From: Ustulina deusta
Taxonomy: Eukaryota; Ascomycota; Sordariomycetes; Xylariales; Xylariaceae
Direction: 5' to 3'
DNA length: 64,000 bases
NCBI GenBank assembly: GCA_023159155.1
Contig: JAJNNX010000005.1
Location: 1,612,001 to 1,676,000, forward strand
In this document: positions 9,884 to 20,257 of the stretch, piece by piece
Layout: every line of letters starts with the position of its first letter
How positions within the stretch are numbered: the stretch's first letter is position 1
Notes under the pieces: model-generated
Told to the model about the DNA's origin: nothing
The model's input: the letters and a program-made list of their open reading frames with translations, nothing else
Databases searched by the model: none
Position numbers and translations under genes: made by a program

Positions 9884-12800
9884 TCAATTCGTGGCAACAG
9901 CCGTAACTGGCTGCATAGGTGCCGGTGCCGCTTCTGCTTCTGACGCCGTCTCCTGCTCCGGCAGCACTTTGGGTATCTCTTTTCGTCCGTTTGCCTTGTA
10001 ATACAGCACAACATCATTACCCCCCTTCCAAACGTGCGCTCTCAGTGTAGCAAGGCTCATGGTGTTTGGTAGCAACTTCAGTTTCGGTGAGTAGAGAAAT
10101 CTATCTGGATAGCAAATAAGACATACCTGGTCATTGCAATATAATTCCAAGTATTCTTCTGGTTTTAAAGCGTTAGGGTCTGGCTCTTCGGGGGGGGTTT
10201 CAATTCGCTCCGCGATATAGGCAAGAATCTTCTTCACTCTGAGCATCCTATTGGCATTGAGACGATTGTTGCCATCGGTAGCTACGATGCTAGGCAATGA
10301 GTCTTGCCAGGGATGCAGTATAAATGACACTTTGACAGGATCTTTGGGAGGGATCGTGTTCTATGGAAGGAGTATCAGTTCTGCACATCAAGCTACTACG
10401 TCAAGAACAGAGACTTACCGTCAAGAGAACTTCTCCTAGCCACATCGGAGCCTTCTCTTCAATTATGTCGGCATCCACACCAACAGTCATCACTGTGCCA
10501 CGATACACGTCCGCACTGCCACCAGACGTCTCTTCCTGGATAATGACTTTAGTTCCAGATGGCAACTTTAGAACAGGTGTCTCGCTCGACAAACTAGGAG
10601 TGATTTTGGTTTCAACAAACTGATCAGGATTCTCAACAAGTTGCTTCTCGTAATCGTTGCGGATTTTTTGAATGGTGCCACGGAAGCTATCGTCAACTTC
10701 TTTCTCGTGGTTCGAAGACGACTCTGACTTGTTTTCTTCCGGCTTTTCTTCAACCACTACCGGCTTCTCGGTGTTGCTAGATGCTGACCGGCCAGTCTTC
10801 TTGCTACCAAATGACATGCCCATCCTAAATTTCTTGCCAAAAGGGGTGCTCGGAGACTTGGGGCCGTCTTTCTCCTTGTCTTTTGTTTCCGCTGGTGACT
10901 TCGGGGCCTCAAAAGCTTGTGGTTCGACCGTTGCCGGTGTTGTAACCACTTTGTAAGGCGCATCGGCGGAAGAGATTCCGTTAGAAAAGTAATCTTCACC
11001 AGATTGGCGACTTGTTTGGGAAGATCGTTTGTCAACTGAGCTGAGTGGTGTGCCCACCTTCTCTGGCACACCTGGCAAGTGAGCAGATGGTGTTGCAACT
11101 CCTATGCCCAACCCAGGAGTGGGTAAGAGGTTAGAGTCGTTTGCTCTAGGTGTCGTAACCGGAGACCCCGTAGGGTTCCAACTATGCCCATTGATGACGA
11201 GTCCTAGTAGTGATGCGGGCGTCTCGATATGGGGAGTGGCCAGGCGCTTCTCTGCACTTTCATTGAGCTTCTGCCTGTGTGCTTCGTCGCGTTTGATTTC
11301 TTCATCGATAAGTCTTGAAAATAAATATCGAAGGATCCACCTCCCAAGATTTACTGTCTCGATGTCAGCCATTGTGCTCGAAATAGGATGAATAGTCATA
11401 CTCCTCTGGTCCTCCCGGAAATCGACAGGCTCCTCCAACTTCAGCTCATCAGCGTACATCTCAGCATCGAAGCAGTTGAAAGGCTCCAAGATGACAGTCA
11501 AGTTGCCTGAACTTGTGTCGATGGAACACCATGGCGCTACAGCCTCGCGGGTATTAACGTCCGGCTCAACATCCTCCAGGTGCCGCTTTCCAAATCTCTG
11601 AATCACTTCACACTACCGAGTATTAGTACTCTTATGGGGGTAAGAAGTGCAATAGGTATGAAGAGCAAAGGGATGCTTACTCGGATGAGATCCCAAAGTA
11701 GAACGTCCCCGGCCGTGTCAAGAGTCAACACTCTTCTTCTATCATTAAGTAGTTTATGCTTAACTAGTCCATTCTGACCTTCGATGGTCTCTTCCGGTAA
11801 GTGGTGAAATGGCTCCATTACTGGCAGACCAGGGTCAGGTAAGATTTCCGAGCCTTTCCTGCTCAGAGCAGGGACAGTCGAATTTGGGTCTAATGTGTCA
11901 AGAAGGCTGAGGTCAGGCGGGAAAGAGGCCGTATTAGACATCTTCAGTATTGAATTGACAGAGATCTCGTTTTTAGGAGAACCATTCATCAAGACTGCCG
12001 GTGCCTGCTTTGGTCCTGATGTCGTGCTACCGCTCCGCATGCGTCTGAAAGGTTCTGGGAGCCGAGCGTCAGGCCCTGTACCCACATTGGTCCATCTGTT
12101 GATAGATGAGCTAGCTGTTGCGGTCCATATATAGTTTCCGCACGCCACGACTTTATTGATTCCATTGTGCTCTTGCGCAACGGCTACAGACAGGCCTTCG
12201 TCCATCTCAACCGTACCTCGAGTATCTGACTTGACGACGACACCCGAGCGGTCGCTGCTGTAGAATACACTAAGCTCAGGGTGGTCCGAAAACAGTGACC
12301 AGACACTGTCGTTATGCATAGTGAATGTGTACATGCATCGGCCGGCGGTGACGCTCCACACTTTGATTGTTTGATCAGCACTGGCCGTCATGACAGTGTC
12401 GCCAGCTTCGTTAACTAGTATTGACCGAATATTGTCGGTATGACCAACAAACTTGGTGACTCCCTTACCAGTCTTAGGATCCCATAACCGTACAATCGAC
12501 TCAGGGCCACCACTAGCAAGTATGCTCCGAGCTACACCGAGGGCGTAAACGGAGCCTTTCTGGGCGATCTCTTCCCCCTGTACGTCTATTTCCAGAGACT
12601 TGCCCTTCCCGTTAAGATCCCAGAGACAGATCTTGCGGTCAAAGCCACCAGACGCAACCCAGTCGCCTGTGGTCGGAGCGGCGAGACACTTCACGTAATC
12701 TGCATGCTGGCCAATGGTGTGGGCTTCATTGTCTTGGGATAAGGGTCGCCATAGCTTCACGGTCAAGTCGGAAGATGCCGAGGCTAGGGCGGTGTTGTGG

Positions 12801-13373
12801 GAGACGAGGGCTATGTCATTGATCCAGTGGGTGTGGGCTTGGGTCGAGGCGCGAAAGGTGGTACTCGGGGATTGTTTCGAGGGGGGAGTCGAGCGATCAT
12901 TCAAGTCGAGACCAAGGTTCCAGGCGCAAACAACGCCATCTCTACCGCCCGAGTAACTATGCGACAGCGTTAGTTGAAGACTAGATCAGGGCAAGCAGCT
13001 CAAAGGGGAGCGGCGGCTAGAAACGCACAGGATGGAATTATCTCGGTCAACGGCAAGACCGTTTACGCCGAGTCTATGGCCGCCGGAGGAGGAGTGATCG
13101 AGTTCGAGAACTGCAGAGACCCAGGAAGATTAGAATTGGCCATAGCTCTTGGGCTTTCCCAGTATGGGGACCATGCCCGAAGGGTTAGGAGTAATGGACG
13201 TGATGGATTGGAGGGGGGGAACAGGCGGGGTGGATGGAGATCAGCGAAGCAGCCAAATAGGAGAGGGCAATCTATCACAGAGGCAGAAGCTGACGCTCGG
13301 ATTGGGGGGGTGCTTTAGACGGGCGATGAAATCACGAACCATAGCTTATCCTCTGACGAGCCTTCTTGGCCAT
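9884..13373 (-). CDS. WDR48/UAF1-like WD40 protein (Bun107 type), deubiquitinase activator
   Basis: Homologues bind and activate ubiquitin-specific proteases (USP1/USP12/USP46 in animals, Ubp9 with Bun107 in S. pombe). Proposed exons are 13373-13340, 13110-13029, 12956-11681, 11612-10419, 10360-10127 and 10075-9884. The start [15 protein letters not shown] followed by [20 protein letters not shown] is restored only by splicing. WD repeats ([64 protein letters not shown]) fill the first half. The C-terminal half shows [21 protein letters not shown] and a ubiquitin-like end ([23 protein letters not shown]), as in the WDR48 C-terminal (DUF3337) domain. The 51-base intron 10076-10126 is a multiple of three with no stop; removing it gives the conserved run [13 protein letters not shown]. 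Target proteases are not known here. Confidence 0.9.
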
Positions 13374-15226
13374 GACGACAGCGAAGATCTGAGGACAGTC
13401 ATGCGAAGAACTTTTAAGGTTGGATGGGATTCACTGGAGACGGGTGCGCGCGCGTGCGATGACGAGGGGCAATGGGCGAGGCTAGGATATAGCAAGCAAA
13501 CAAGCAAGTAACCGAAATCCCCAATAATAGCACGTGTCTAATAAGCGAGAGGGCTGGGTTGAGGGAGAAGGAGGAAAAGAAGAAGAAGGCGTCAATGTTG
13601 ATGTGGGTACAAAGAACTGTAAATGTACTTACTTACCTAGGGTGCACTACCATGTATACTGAGACTCCCTTACACAGAAGGCAGGTAGTGGTAGCAGTAC
13701 TAAAGTAAGGTACGGCGCTGTTAGGGGATGGGAAGAACAGCTTGAGCTTACCTTAGTGTAGGTACAAATGAGATGTTGCTATACATGCCGGTGTTCAAAG
13801 TTGCCGTGCTATTGGACCCCAACGGTCGGGTCCATCGTTGCTACCGCTGCATGCTAGCTGTAGTGTAGGTAAGCAGGCGTCAGCGAGTGACAGTCAAGAT
13901 CGCGGAATGAGCCAGATTACAGATCATAGCTGCCGCCCGGAACACTATTCGAGCACACTCGGTTGTCACTGCATGTCGCATGTCGCATGTCGCATGAGGC
14001 GCATGATGGGATTCGGCCAGCGCAGGCCAGCTAGGGAGACTAACGCCCACTTACGTAGTGCTAGTACGACAGGGGATGGCAGCAGGGGTCCAGGGGAGGC
14101 TACAGCTCCTATAGTGGGGATCGCGTCATACTTTGTATGGAGTAACCCCACCCGATTTGGCTCTCTGGCGCTCCTCCAAGAACGCTACCACTGTAGTGGC
14201 AACTTGTTTCCCCGCTACTGCCCGCTACTGCCCGCTACAGCCGCTGTTGCTAGTACCTATACCAAGTAGGTACAGTAATACCTAGGTATGTCCTCGGTCT
14301 GCGGGGTCCACCAATCATTTCACTTTCCAACGGTTTTGACCATGGCATACACGTCAACCACGTGGGAAATCCCCAACTTTTGTGTAGCTATTCATAGTCT
14401 TGTTCCGGGTCATCAACACCACGGATGCCCAGAAAGCCATGAGTTGTATTTGCGGTGTTTATTGCTGTTACCCAAATCCCACAGTGAACCGCCACTACTA
14501 TCCTACCTAGCAGAAGGAAGGGAGGTAGGTAGGGTAGGTATGAAGCTGGAGGTTTGAGTCAGTGACTGCATTATCCTCCCATTGTCTGCTCTTTCACGAT
14601 TACTGTACACACAAGACTTCATCAACAAACTGCTCCTAATGCACAGGCTACCTGAGACATCATACGCTACCTACGTAGCCAATCCCCAATCGCCGAGCAT
14701 GGCCGCAACGATATAACTTGTCCTTTGCATAGGGCTGAGACACCGCCCGCCCTTTGTATCAGGGCCTAAATAGCCACCATCGCGTGGGATGCACACCAAG
14801 GACTTTGAGTTGAGCTTGCTTTACAACATTGCCTCAATGAAGCTACATCACACGCCCTATGTACCCTGTCGGCTGCACTTGCGAGTAGCTAGCCGTGTAC
14901 GGGCCGGGCTGCACGATAAGAAGCTTGCTTATTGCATGTGCTCTATTTGCTCCAGCACAACTCCGTGCGAGGTAGGTAGGCAATTGTATTAGTTTTATAT
15001 ACCGTCCGTCCCCGAAACACTGCATTTCCATTAGCAGGACCTAGCCAGCTTGCCCCAATGCAGCCTCTCTAAGACCCTACTCTGCCTCGAGACAGCCCTA
15101 TACTCTGAGGCGTTGATTCTTCCTCCCTTGATATCTGCGAAAACGAGTCTTGCACTTGCGCGAGCGCACGGTAGTTTAGAGACGGAGTGAAAAATCTGCT
15201 TGCTTTATCAACCCTTCAGCCATGTT
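13374..15226. other. Spacer with short tandem repeats, no supported gene
   Basis: Contains the 5' flank of the WDR48-like gene and the 3' flank of the next gene. Visible structure: a 7-base unit gcatgtc repeated about three times near 13972-13998, a 10-base unit cccgctactg repeated almost exactly three times at 14211-14240, a near-palindrome CCACTGTAGTGG at 14188-14199, and scattered TAGGTA/TACCTA motifs (13630-13760, 14260-14290, 14520-14540). Confidence 0.6.
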
Positions 15227-15613
15227 TCACTCTTCAATGGAATCTAAGATGTTCATCGCCTTACCGGTCGATTTCACTGAATTTGCTGAGGCAGAGGCTG
15301 ACGGCGGCATCATCGAGTTGCCGTTATTGTTGTTGTTGCTGCTGCTGCTGTTGTTGTTGCCTTGCGCGGCCTGTATTCGCCGCCGGCTGCAGTCTCGACA
15401 CTCTCCTGTCACTGGCCTCGTTGCTTTGCGCACTTTACAGCCGAGCAGGCCCGGTGGGACATTTGGCGGTTTGGCGGGGAGGAAGACCGGCTCCTTGAGC
15501 AGTTGGTCATCATCTGCGCGGCACCTCCTCGCGACATGACAGGGAAAGGTGTTCTGGTATTCCTTGTGTTGGCACCTGATATCGCCAAAAAGCTGGTAAA
15601 CTTCGGTACACAT
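15227..15613 (-). CDS. Small Cys/His-rich hypothetical protein (128 aa)
   Basis: A single exon starting at an ATG in good context (cccaccATG at 15613). The N-terminus MCTEVYQLFGDIRCQHKEYQ, followed by TFPCHVARRC, then GLLGCKV and GECRDCSRRR, gives a regular pattern of cysteines and histidines that could bind metal. It resembles small fungal proteins that begin MC and carry spaced Cys/His pairs; I do not know a function. The tail includes an Asn/Ser homopolymer (NNNSSSSNNNNN) encoded by a trinucleotide repeat at 15325-15360. The overlapping + frame reads this repeat as poly-Leu and is judged a shadow. It is divergent from a second cysteine-rich gene starting at 16764. Confidence 0.65.
   Translation of the reverse strand: MCTEVYQLFGDIRCQHKEYQNTFPCHVARRCRADDDQLLKEPVFLPAKPPNVPPGLLGCKVRKATRPVTGECRDCSRRRIQAAQGNNNSSSSNNNNNGNSMMPPSASASANSVKSTGKAMNILDSIEE
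15325..15360. repeat. TTG/CTG trinucleotide tract inside a CDS
   Basis: Imperfect TTG/CTG repeat that encodes Asn/Ser runs on the minus strand. Confidence 0.85.
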
Positions 15614-16763
15614 GGTGGGCTAGTTGGTACGGTAATGAGGAGCTGGGCTTGGCTCTTGTGGAAATACGTAGTGAAGCAGAAGCCTAAGGTTGGTCGATTG
15701 GCACTGGCGGAGGCAACGCGTGTGTTCCAGAAGAAGACGTGTAGAACAAGAGAAAGATAAAGTCGAATGTATGAGCTCGGCAACCGGTGCGCGAGGTGAA
15801 TGGTTGATTGCCTGATTGGAAGATGAGACGACGAGGCAAACCAAACAAGAAGAGAAACGGAAGGGAGAAAAAAAGGGAGAGAGGGACGTTGCTTCGAAGA
15901 TCAAGCCCCGTAGCTACATAGTCGAGTATTAATTAAGAGCTAGGTTTTCGAAATTCGAGCGTGGTTTGTGGCTTGATGATTCATTGTTTCTATTCTAGGA
16001 ATATGGATCAAAGCATCCGGAGAGACTGACAATAGGTTCATATTTGTATCGATCAAGCCTTTCTAGGAATAAGACGAGAATAAGAACTACTCTTTGTAAA
16101 CAAAAGACAGAGGGGTCATGCAAGTTCGTAGGCAGTCCAGTCTAGACGTCGCATTCTTTATCACATACTTGACAAGGCCATTCATTATCCCGAGCAGTTC
16201 TCTCTTTGACGCTGCAGTCCAGTGCCGCACTCTCTCCGTTAGGGTGAACTCGTGATCACAGGCGAACCATCGGGTGGTGTATCCCGCCACCAACCTAATA
16301 TGCCCCATTGGCCGCCGTGGTAAACGGGGTTTCTGTCACTTCAATGACGGAGATATCCACCAATTCTGTTTTGCGCCGAAAGCTTCTAAGATTCCGATGG
16401 ACTTACCCTCGGGGTCGCGGTTTCACCGTTACGAGAAAGCTTCTCAACAAGGTTTTGACGGCTGCTGGTGCGGCTTTCTCCAAAGACATGCTGGAAGTTG
16501 ACGAGGTCCTGCCATCTCCACAGTAGGATCGAAATGTCCAAGAGAAACTCTCCCGGGTGAAGCCAGAGAGCCGTTTTGGTGTTTGTTTCTCCATCTCACT
16601 CTTTCCAGTCATCTCTATTCCCACCCACCGTCGCTCGGTTTTTCGTCCAATTACATTTGCTTGTTCCAGCTACCTACATACAATATATGCGTGCATCCAT
16701 AATCACAAACCCCCAGTTCCTCGAGGATCGCCGTCTCCAGGCTTCCTCACACGTTATTCAACC
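15614..16763. other. Divergent 5' region of two cysteine-rich genes
   Basis: Lies between two start codons facing away from each other. The stretch 16560-16760 is pyrimidine-rich on the + strand, as expected of a leader. Nothing else is supported. Confidence 0.5.
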
Positions 16764-17199
16764 ATGTGTAGGTGGAAGGATATCATTTTCGGTAAGTACC
16801 TGAGCCCCTCATGCATGGTCTGTCCCATCTACTTCTCCTCCTGGTAACCTCTTCTACCTCCCAGTGTGCGAGTCCTGCGGCGCCATGACGTTCCAGCCTC
16901 GAGACAGGTACCATTGCCATTCGAGCAGGACCAGCGGCCGTTGTGGGTATGCCTGTCTATTCTTTAGGCATCTTGTCCAGATCGTGTTCCTCGCGGCCTC
17001 GTGCACCGATACAAGGTGCTACTGGTGCTACGCCGGGACGCCCCTCTCCCCGGACGCCAACAGTGGTGCTGTCCCACTCCTAAATTACTTCATCCGCCGC
17101 GTCGTGGATACCAGCTCCCAAGTTTCAGTCTCTGGCTCTGGTCGGAGCCTTAATGATCTGTACGGGCCTCTTAACATGATGGTCTTCAGGAGAACTTAA
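16764..17199 (+). CDS. Candidate small Cys-rich hypothetical protein
   Basis: Exon 1 (16764-16791) reads MCRWKDIIF. A 73-base GT-AG intron (gtaagt start) at 16792-16864 joins it to exon 2 (16865-17199), giving MCRWKDIIFVCESCGAMTFQ followed by PRDRYHCHSSRTSGRCG. The cysteine spacing (C-x8-C-x2-C, then CH, then C) recalls the divergent neighbour ending at 15613 and similar small fungal proteins. Downstream the frame continues with CYWCYAGTPLSPD. The part between RCG and CYW could be another in-frame intron (gtatgcc start, acaag end). No function is known. The start and first joint look sound; the C-terminal part is uncertain. Confidence 0.45.
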
Positions 17200-17858
17200 C
17201 GCCTCCGTTAGTGGTTTTCCATGATACGTCGGGAGTAGCGGCGGTATTGGTCTGGATATCATCCCGTTATCAAGGCTTCACGACTCCATGGTCTCTTTGA
17301 CTTGTATGAGACTTGGCGTACTCTGCCTCTCTTATGTTAGTCCGGTACTGCGAACTATAAAAAAATAAAAATAAAAAGGGCAGGAAACATACTCTTGATC
17401 ACAGCGGTTAGACGACGTTGGGCAAAGGTTCGATCTGTTCGATTTTAGAGACCACCTCAGCTGAAATCGTTGACGAAAGCTACAATATAAGTTGGCCTGG
17501 TCAGTTGGGCGCCACCGTCTCCAGTTTATGGCTATGGGACAGGAAGTGGCCAAGAAATGGGCTTTGTCCTTTCAGCCTTGATTTGTTCATCTCATCAAGT
17601 TACCTACAGCGAGCTCTTGAATACACTTACGTACTCCACTTGATGGGAGTTCGTATTATTATACTCTCTAAAGTTAGCGCTTTGCTCCTAATAACCCAAA
17701 CACCAACTAACTCTCCCGACTAAAAAGCAGAAAATGAGGGTATTTTCATCATATATAGTTCGCATTCACGACGTAATTATCCCACTGCTCCTCCCAATCC
17801 TCATCTTATTTTTTTTACAGCCAACCCCCTTTGATTTCGTGTCTCGTTTGTATCACCT
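17200..17858. other. Spacer, nothing recognised
   Basis: Region between a + gene and the 3' end of a - gene. Short A-rich stretch at 17360-17376. No coding frame with family features. Confidence 0.5.
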
Positions 17859-20257
17859 TCACGATTCATCCCCGATAAGGGCATCCAAACTCCCCAGAAG
17901 AGCATGGAACTCGATCGTCGACTTCTTCCCCGCGGCCCCTTTTCGTGCTTCCAATTTGCTTCCCGGCCACCCGCCCGAGGACTTGATGATCTTGAGATCT
18001 TTGCCCTTGACCACGAGCCGTCCGCTAGTCGTCCCGGCGCTGAGGATTCCCTCCCACGACTGCGGATAGTGGAGGCTGATGCTGCCGCTGGTGGATGTGT
18101 GTTTGGCGGCTAGACAGTCAAGTGCCCTTGATGCTGTGTCCGTGAGTATGTCGTTGTTTGTCTTAACATTGCTTTCTACAGAGGCTGCTGTTGCCGTTCC
18201 TGCTTCTAGAGTCTTGCCATTGTCGTCGTAGAACTTGGGCTCCAGAACGCGGATGGCGATCCCGCCACTAGTCGTTATCGTCTCGAGCTGCGCAGGGTTC
18301 TCCGGGGTTATTTTGTCAATGTTTATTACCGGGAGCAAGTCAAGAACCAAGTTGCTCGCCGTGCTATGCACTGTGATACCTGCGCTGAAGGCCAATGCGC
18401 CGTGGACGCTGCCAGAAGCGGTGTTCACATCCACGAGATAATCTCGCAGCGGAATGCGGTTGAGCTCGTGGACGGGCTCCGTGACGGAAATAAGGCCCGA
18501 AATTGTGCTTAGTGATAAGACGGCGGACTTGGGGTGGTGCTCGAGCTCCTCTTCCGGCGTGATGCTCACTTTGATGCTGCCGGATGTGGTATGGAGCCCC
18601 AACATGTCATACAGTGGCCAGTTGCCATCAATGTCACCCGAAGTTGTGTGGACCTCTATAATCCGGGAGTCAAATGCCCATGAGTCTTTCGCTGGTACGA
18701 AGGTGTAGTCGGGATTGGAGGCCAGAGGGTCTGCGGTAGGCTCGCTTGCCCCTGCTTTGATATCCCCCACGACTGAGGATAGTTCTGTGTAATCCGCAAC
18801 ATGGAGAGATAAGTCGTCGAAGAGCGGGATGTCCAGGTGAATGGCTCGTAGGGAGAGAATTCCAATCTCTGCGCCCTCAGGGACCCAAACCGTGCCTTTT
18901 ATTTCGACGCACGGGCGTTGTCCAGGTACGGAACTCTCGTACTTTTCGGGGACGCTGATCTTGATTTCTTGCACCCCTGCATCGAGTGAAGTGTATAGAA
19001 GCAGATTCGGCTCGTTGGTCACAATCTCCAGCACCACTACAGTATCTAGAATTAGCAATCATATTTAGGGAGACATCGCAAAGGCCAAGAGTGTGGAGGG
19101 CTCTTCAAACATGAGACTCGCCCCCAACGAGACAGTCTTTCTATGTATAATATGGGGAATTGAATTAAGATATTACTCACTGCGTGGATCGCCACCGCCC
19201 TCGGTCAGCCTTCGAACATTGACCTGGCCACCAACACGGACACTTGATCCGGGGTGTTGGTGCTCGGTTTCCCGGAATGTGAGGTTTTGAGACCTTTGAA
19301 AGTCTAGAGATAAGATCTGGTCATCGTAGCGATGTTGTTCACCTTGGCAGAATGTTTCCTGAGTCGGTAATCCTGGAGACTCTGAACCATCAGGCACCTG
19401 AATCTCTGGCTCCTTGTCAATAGGTAAGGCGGGGTGCTTAGTTGGCTATTCGGCACCATATTAGCGCCAATCTGTTCGGATACATAGCAAGCGACTAAGC
19501 TTACATCATTTCCTTTGCTAGGATGGGATGAAGCAAAAGATATGCCGCCTAAGAGAGCAATCGACACTATCAGCGCAACTAAGGCCAGCAACCCATACTT
19601 CCAATTAAACCAGACAGGCAAGCGTCTGCGGACACGTCTGGCCCAAGCTGGGGTGCCACTCGCTTCATCCACCGGTGCGCTCATGCTCTCGGGTTGATAC
19701 CCGAGAAGCCTTTCACCTTCCACTCCTGGGGTGCCCATAATGCGACTAATGCCAAACGTATTATAGTTCCTTCGCCTGTTCTGCCGGCTGGTGCTTCCAG
19801 ATGGAATTGGTGAGACAGGTGAGGGGCTGTAGGCTGGCGGTGCCTCTGAATATACTGCAGGGGACCAAGCCCGGCTAGACAATGCTTGTGAAGAGCTTTG
19901 TGATGCTGATGACTGCGAATACGTAATCTCGCGATGATGAGGTGATGGCAACTCGGAGGTGGCTGTTGCTGCCTGCTCCAGTCGGCTAGACGATTGGAAG
20001 GATGACTCCCAGGAATGACGACTGGGATCCGTTTGGGAGTTTAAGAGTCTGTCTTCATCCGCTTCTTGAACTTTAGACACAGCTCTCCTTTCTGTCCCCT
20101 GTTGTAATGTTGGGTCTGGGATGAAGATATTGGGTATGTGCGGCGTTTCGTTGGACGAAGAGGAAGGGAATTGACCATCCGAAGGCGAGAGTTGAGTTGC
20201 GTAGTCTTCGCCATCCGAGTCCTCTTTCATTGAATACATATTGTCTGAGTAGGGCAT
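17859..20257 (-). CDS. Single-pass membrane protein with DUF4097-like beta-repeat ectodomain
   Basis: 734 residues from exons 20257-19505, 19445-19181 and 19045-17859; both joints keep frame (introns of 59 and 135 bases). The N-terminal ~220 residues are Ser/Pro-rich and low complexity, probably cytosolic. A basic segment (WARRVRRRLPVWFNWKYG) precedes one hydrophobic helix (LLALVALIVSIALLGGISF). The remainder has repeated short beta-like units ending in TTSG, TASG or TSTSG (EVHTTSGDIDG, GLHTTSGSIKV, DVNTASGSVHG, KHTSTSGSISL, AGTTSGRLVV). This fits a DUF4097/adhesin-like beta-helix outside the membrane. I start at MPYSDNMYSMKED (20257) because fungal relatives begin similarly; an ATG 21 bases upstream (20278) is in frame. 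The function is unknown. Confidence 0.8.

Noticed and set aside
15222..15539. + strand frame with a 12-residue poly-Leu run
   Set aside because: Shadow of the TTG/CTG repeat in the minus-strand Cys-rich gene; the minus frame has regular Cys/His spacing and a better start context.
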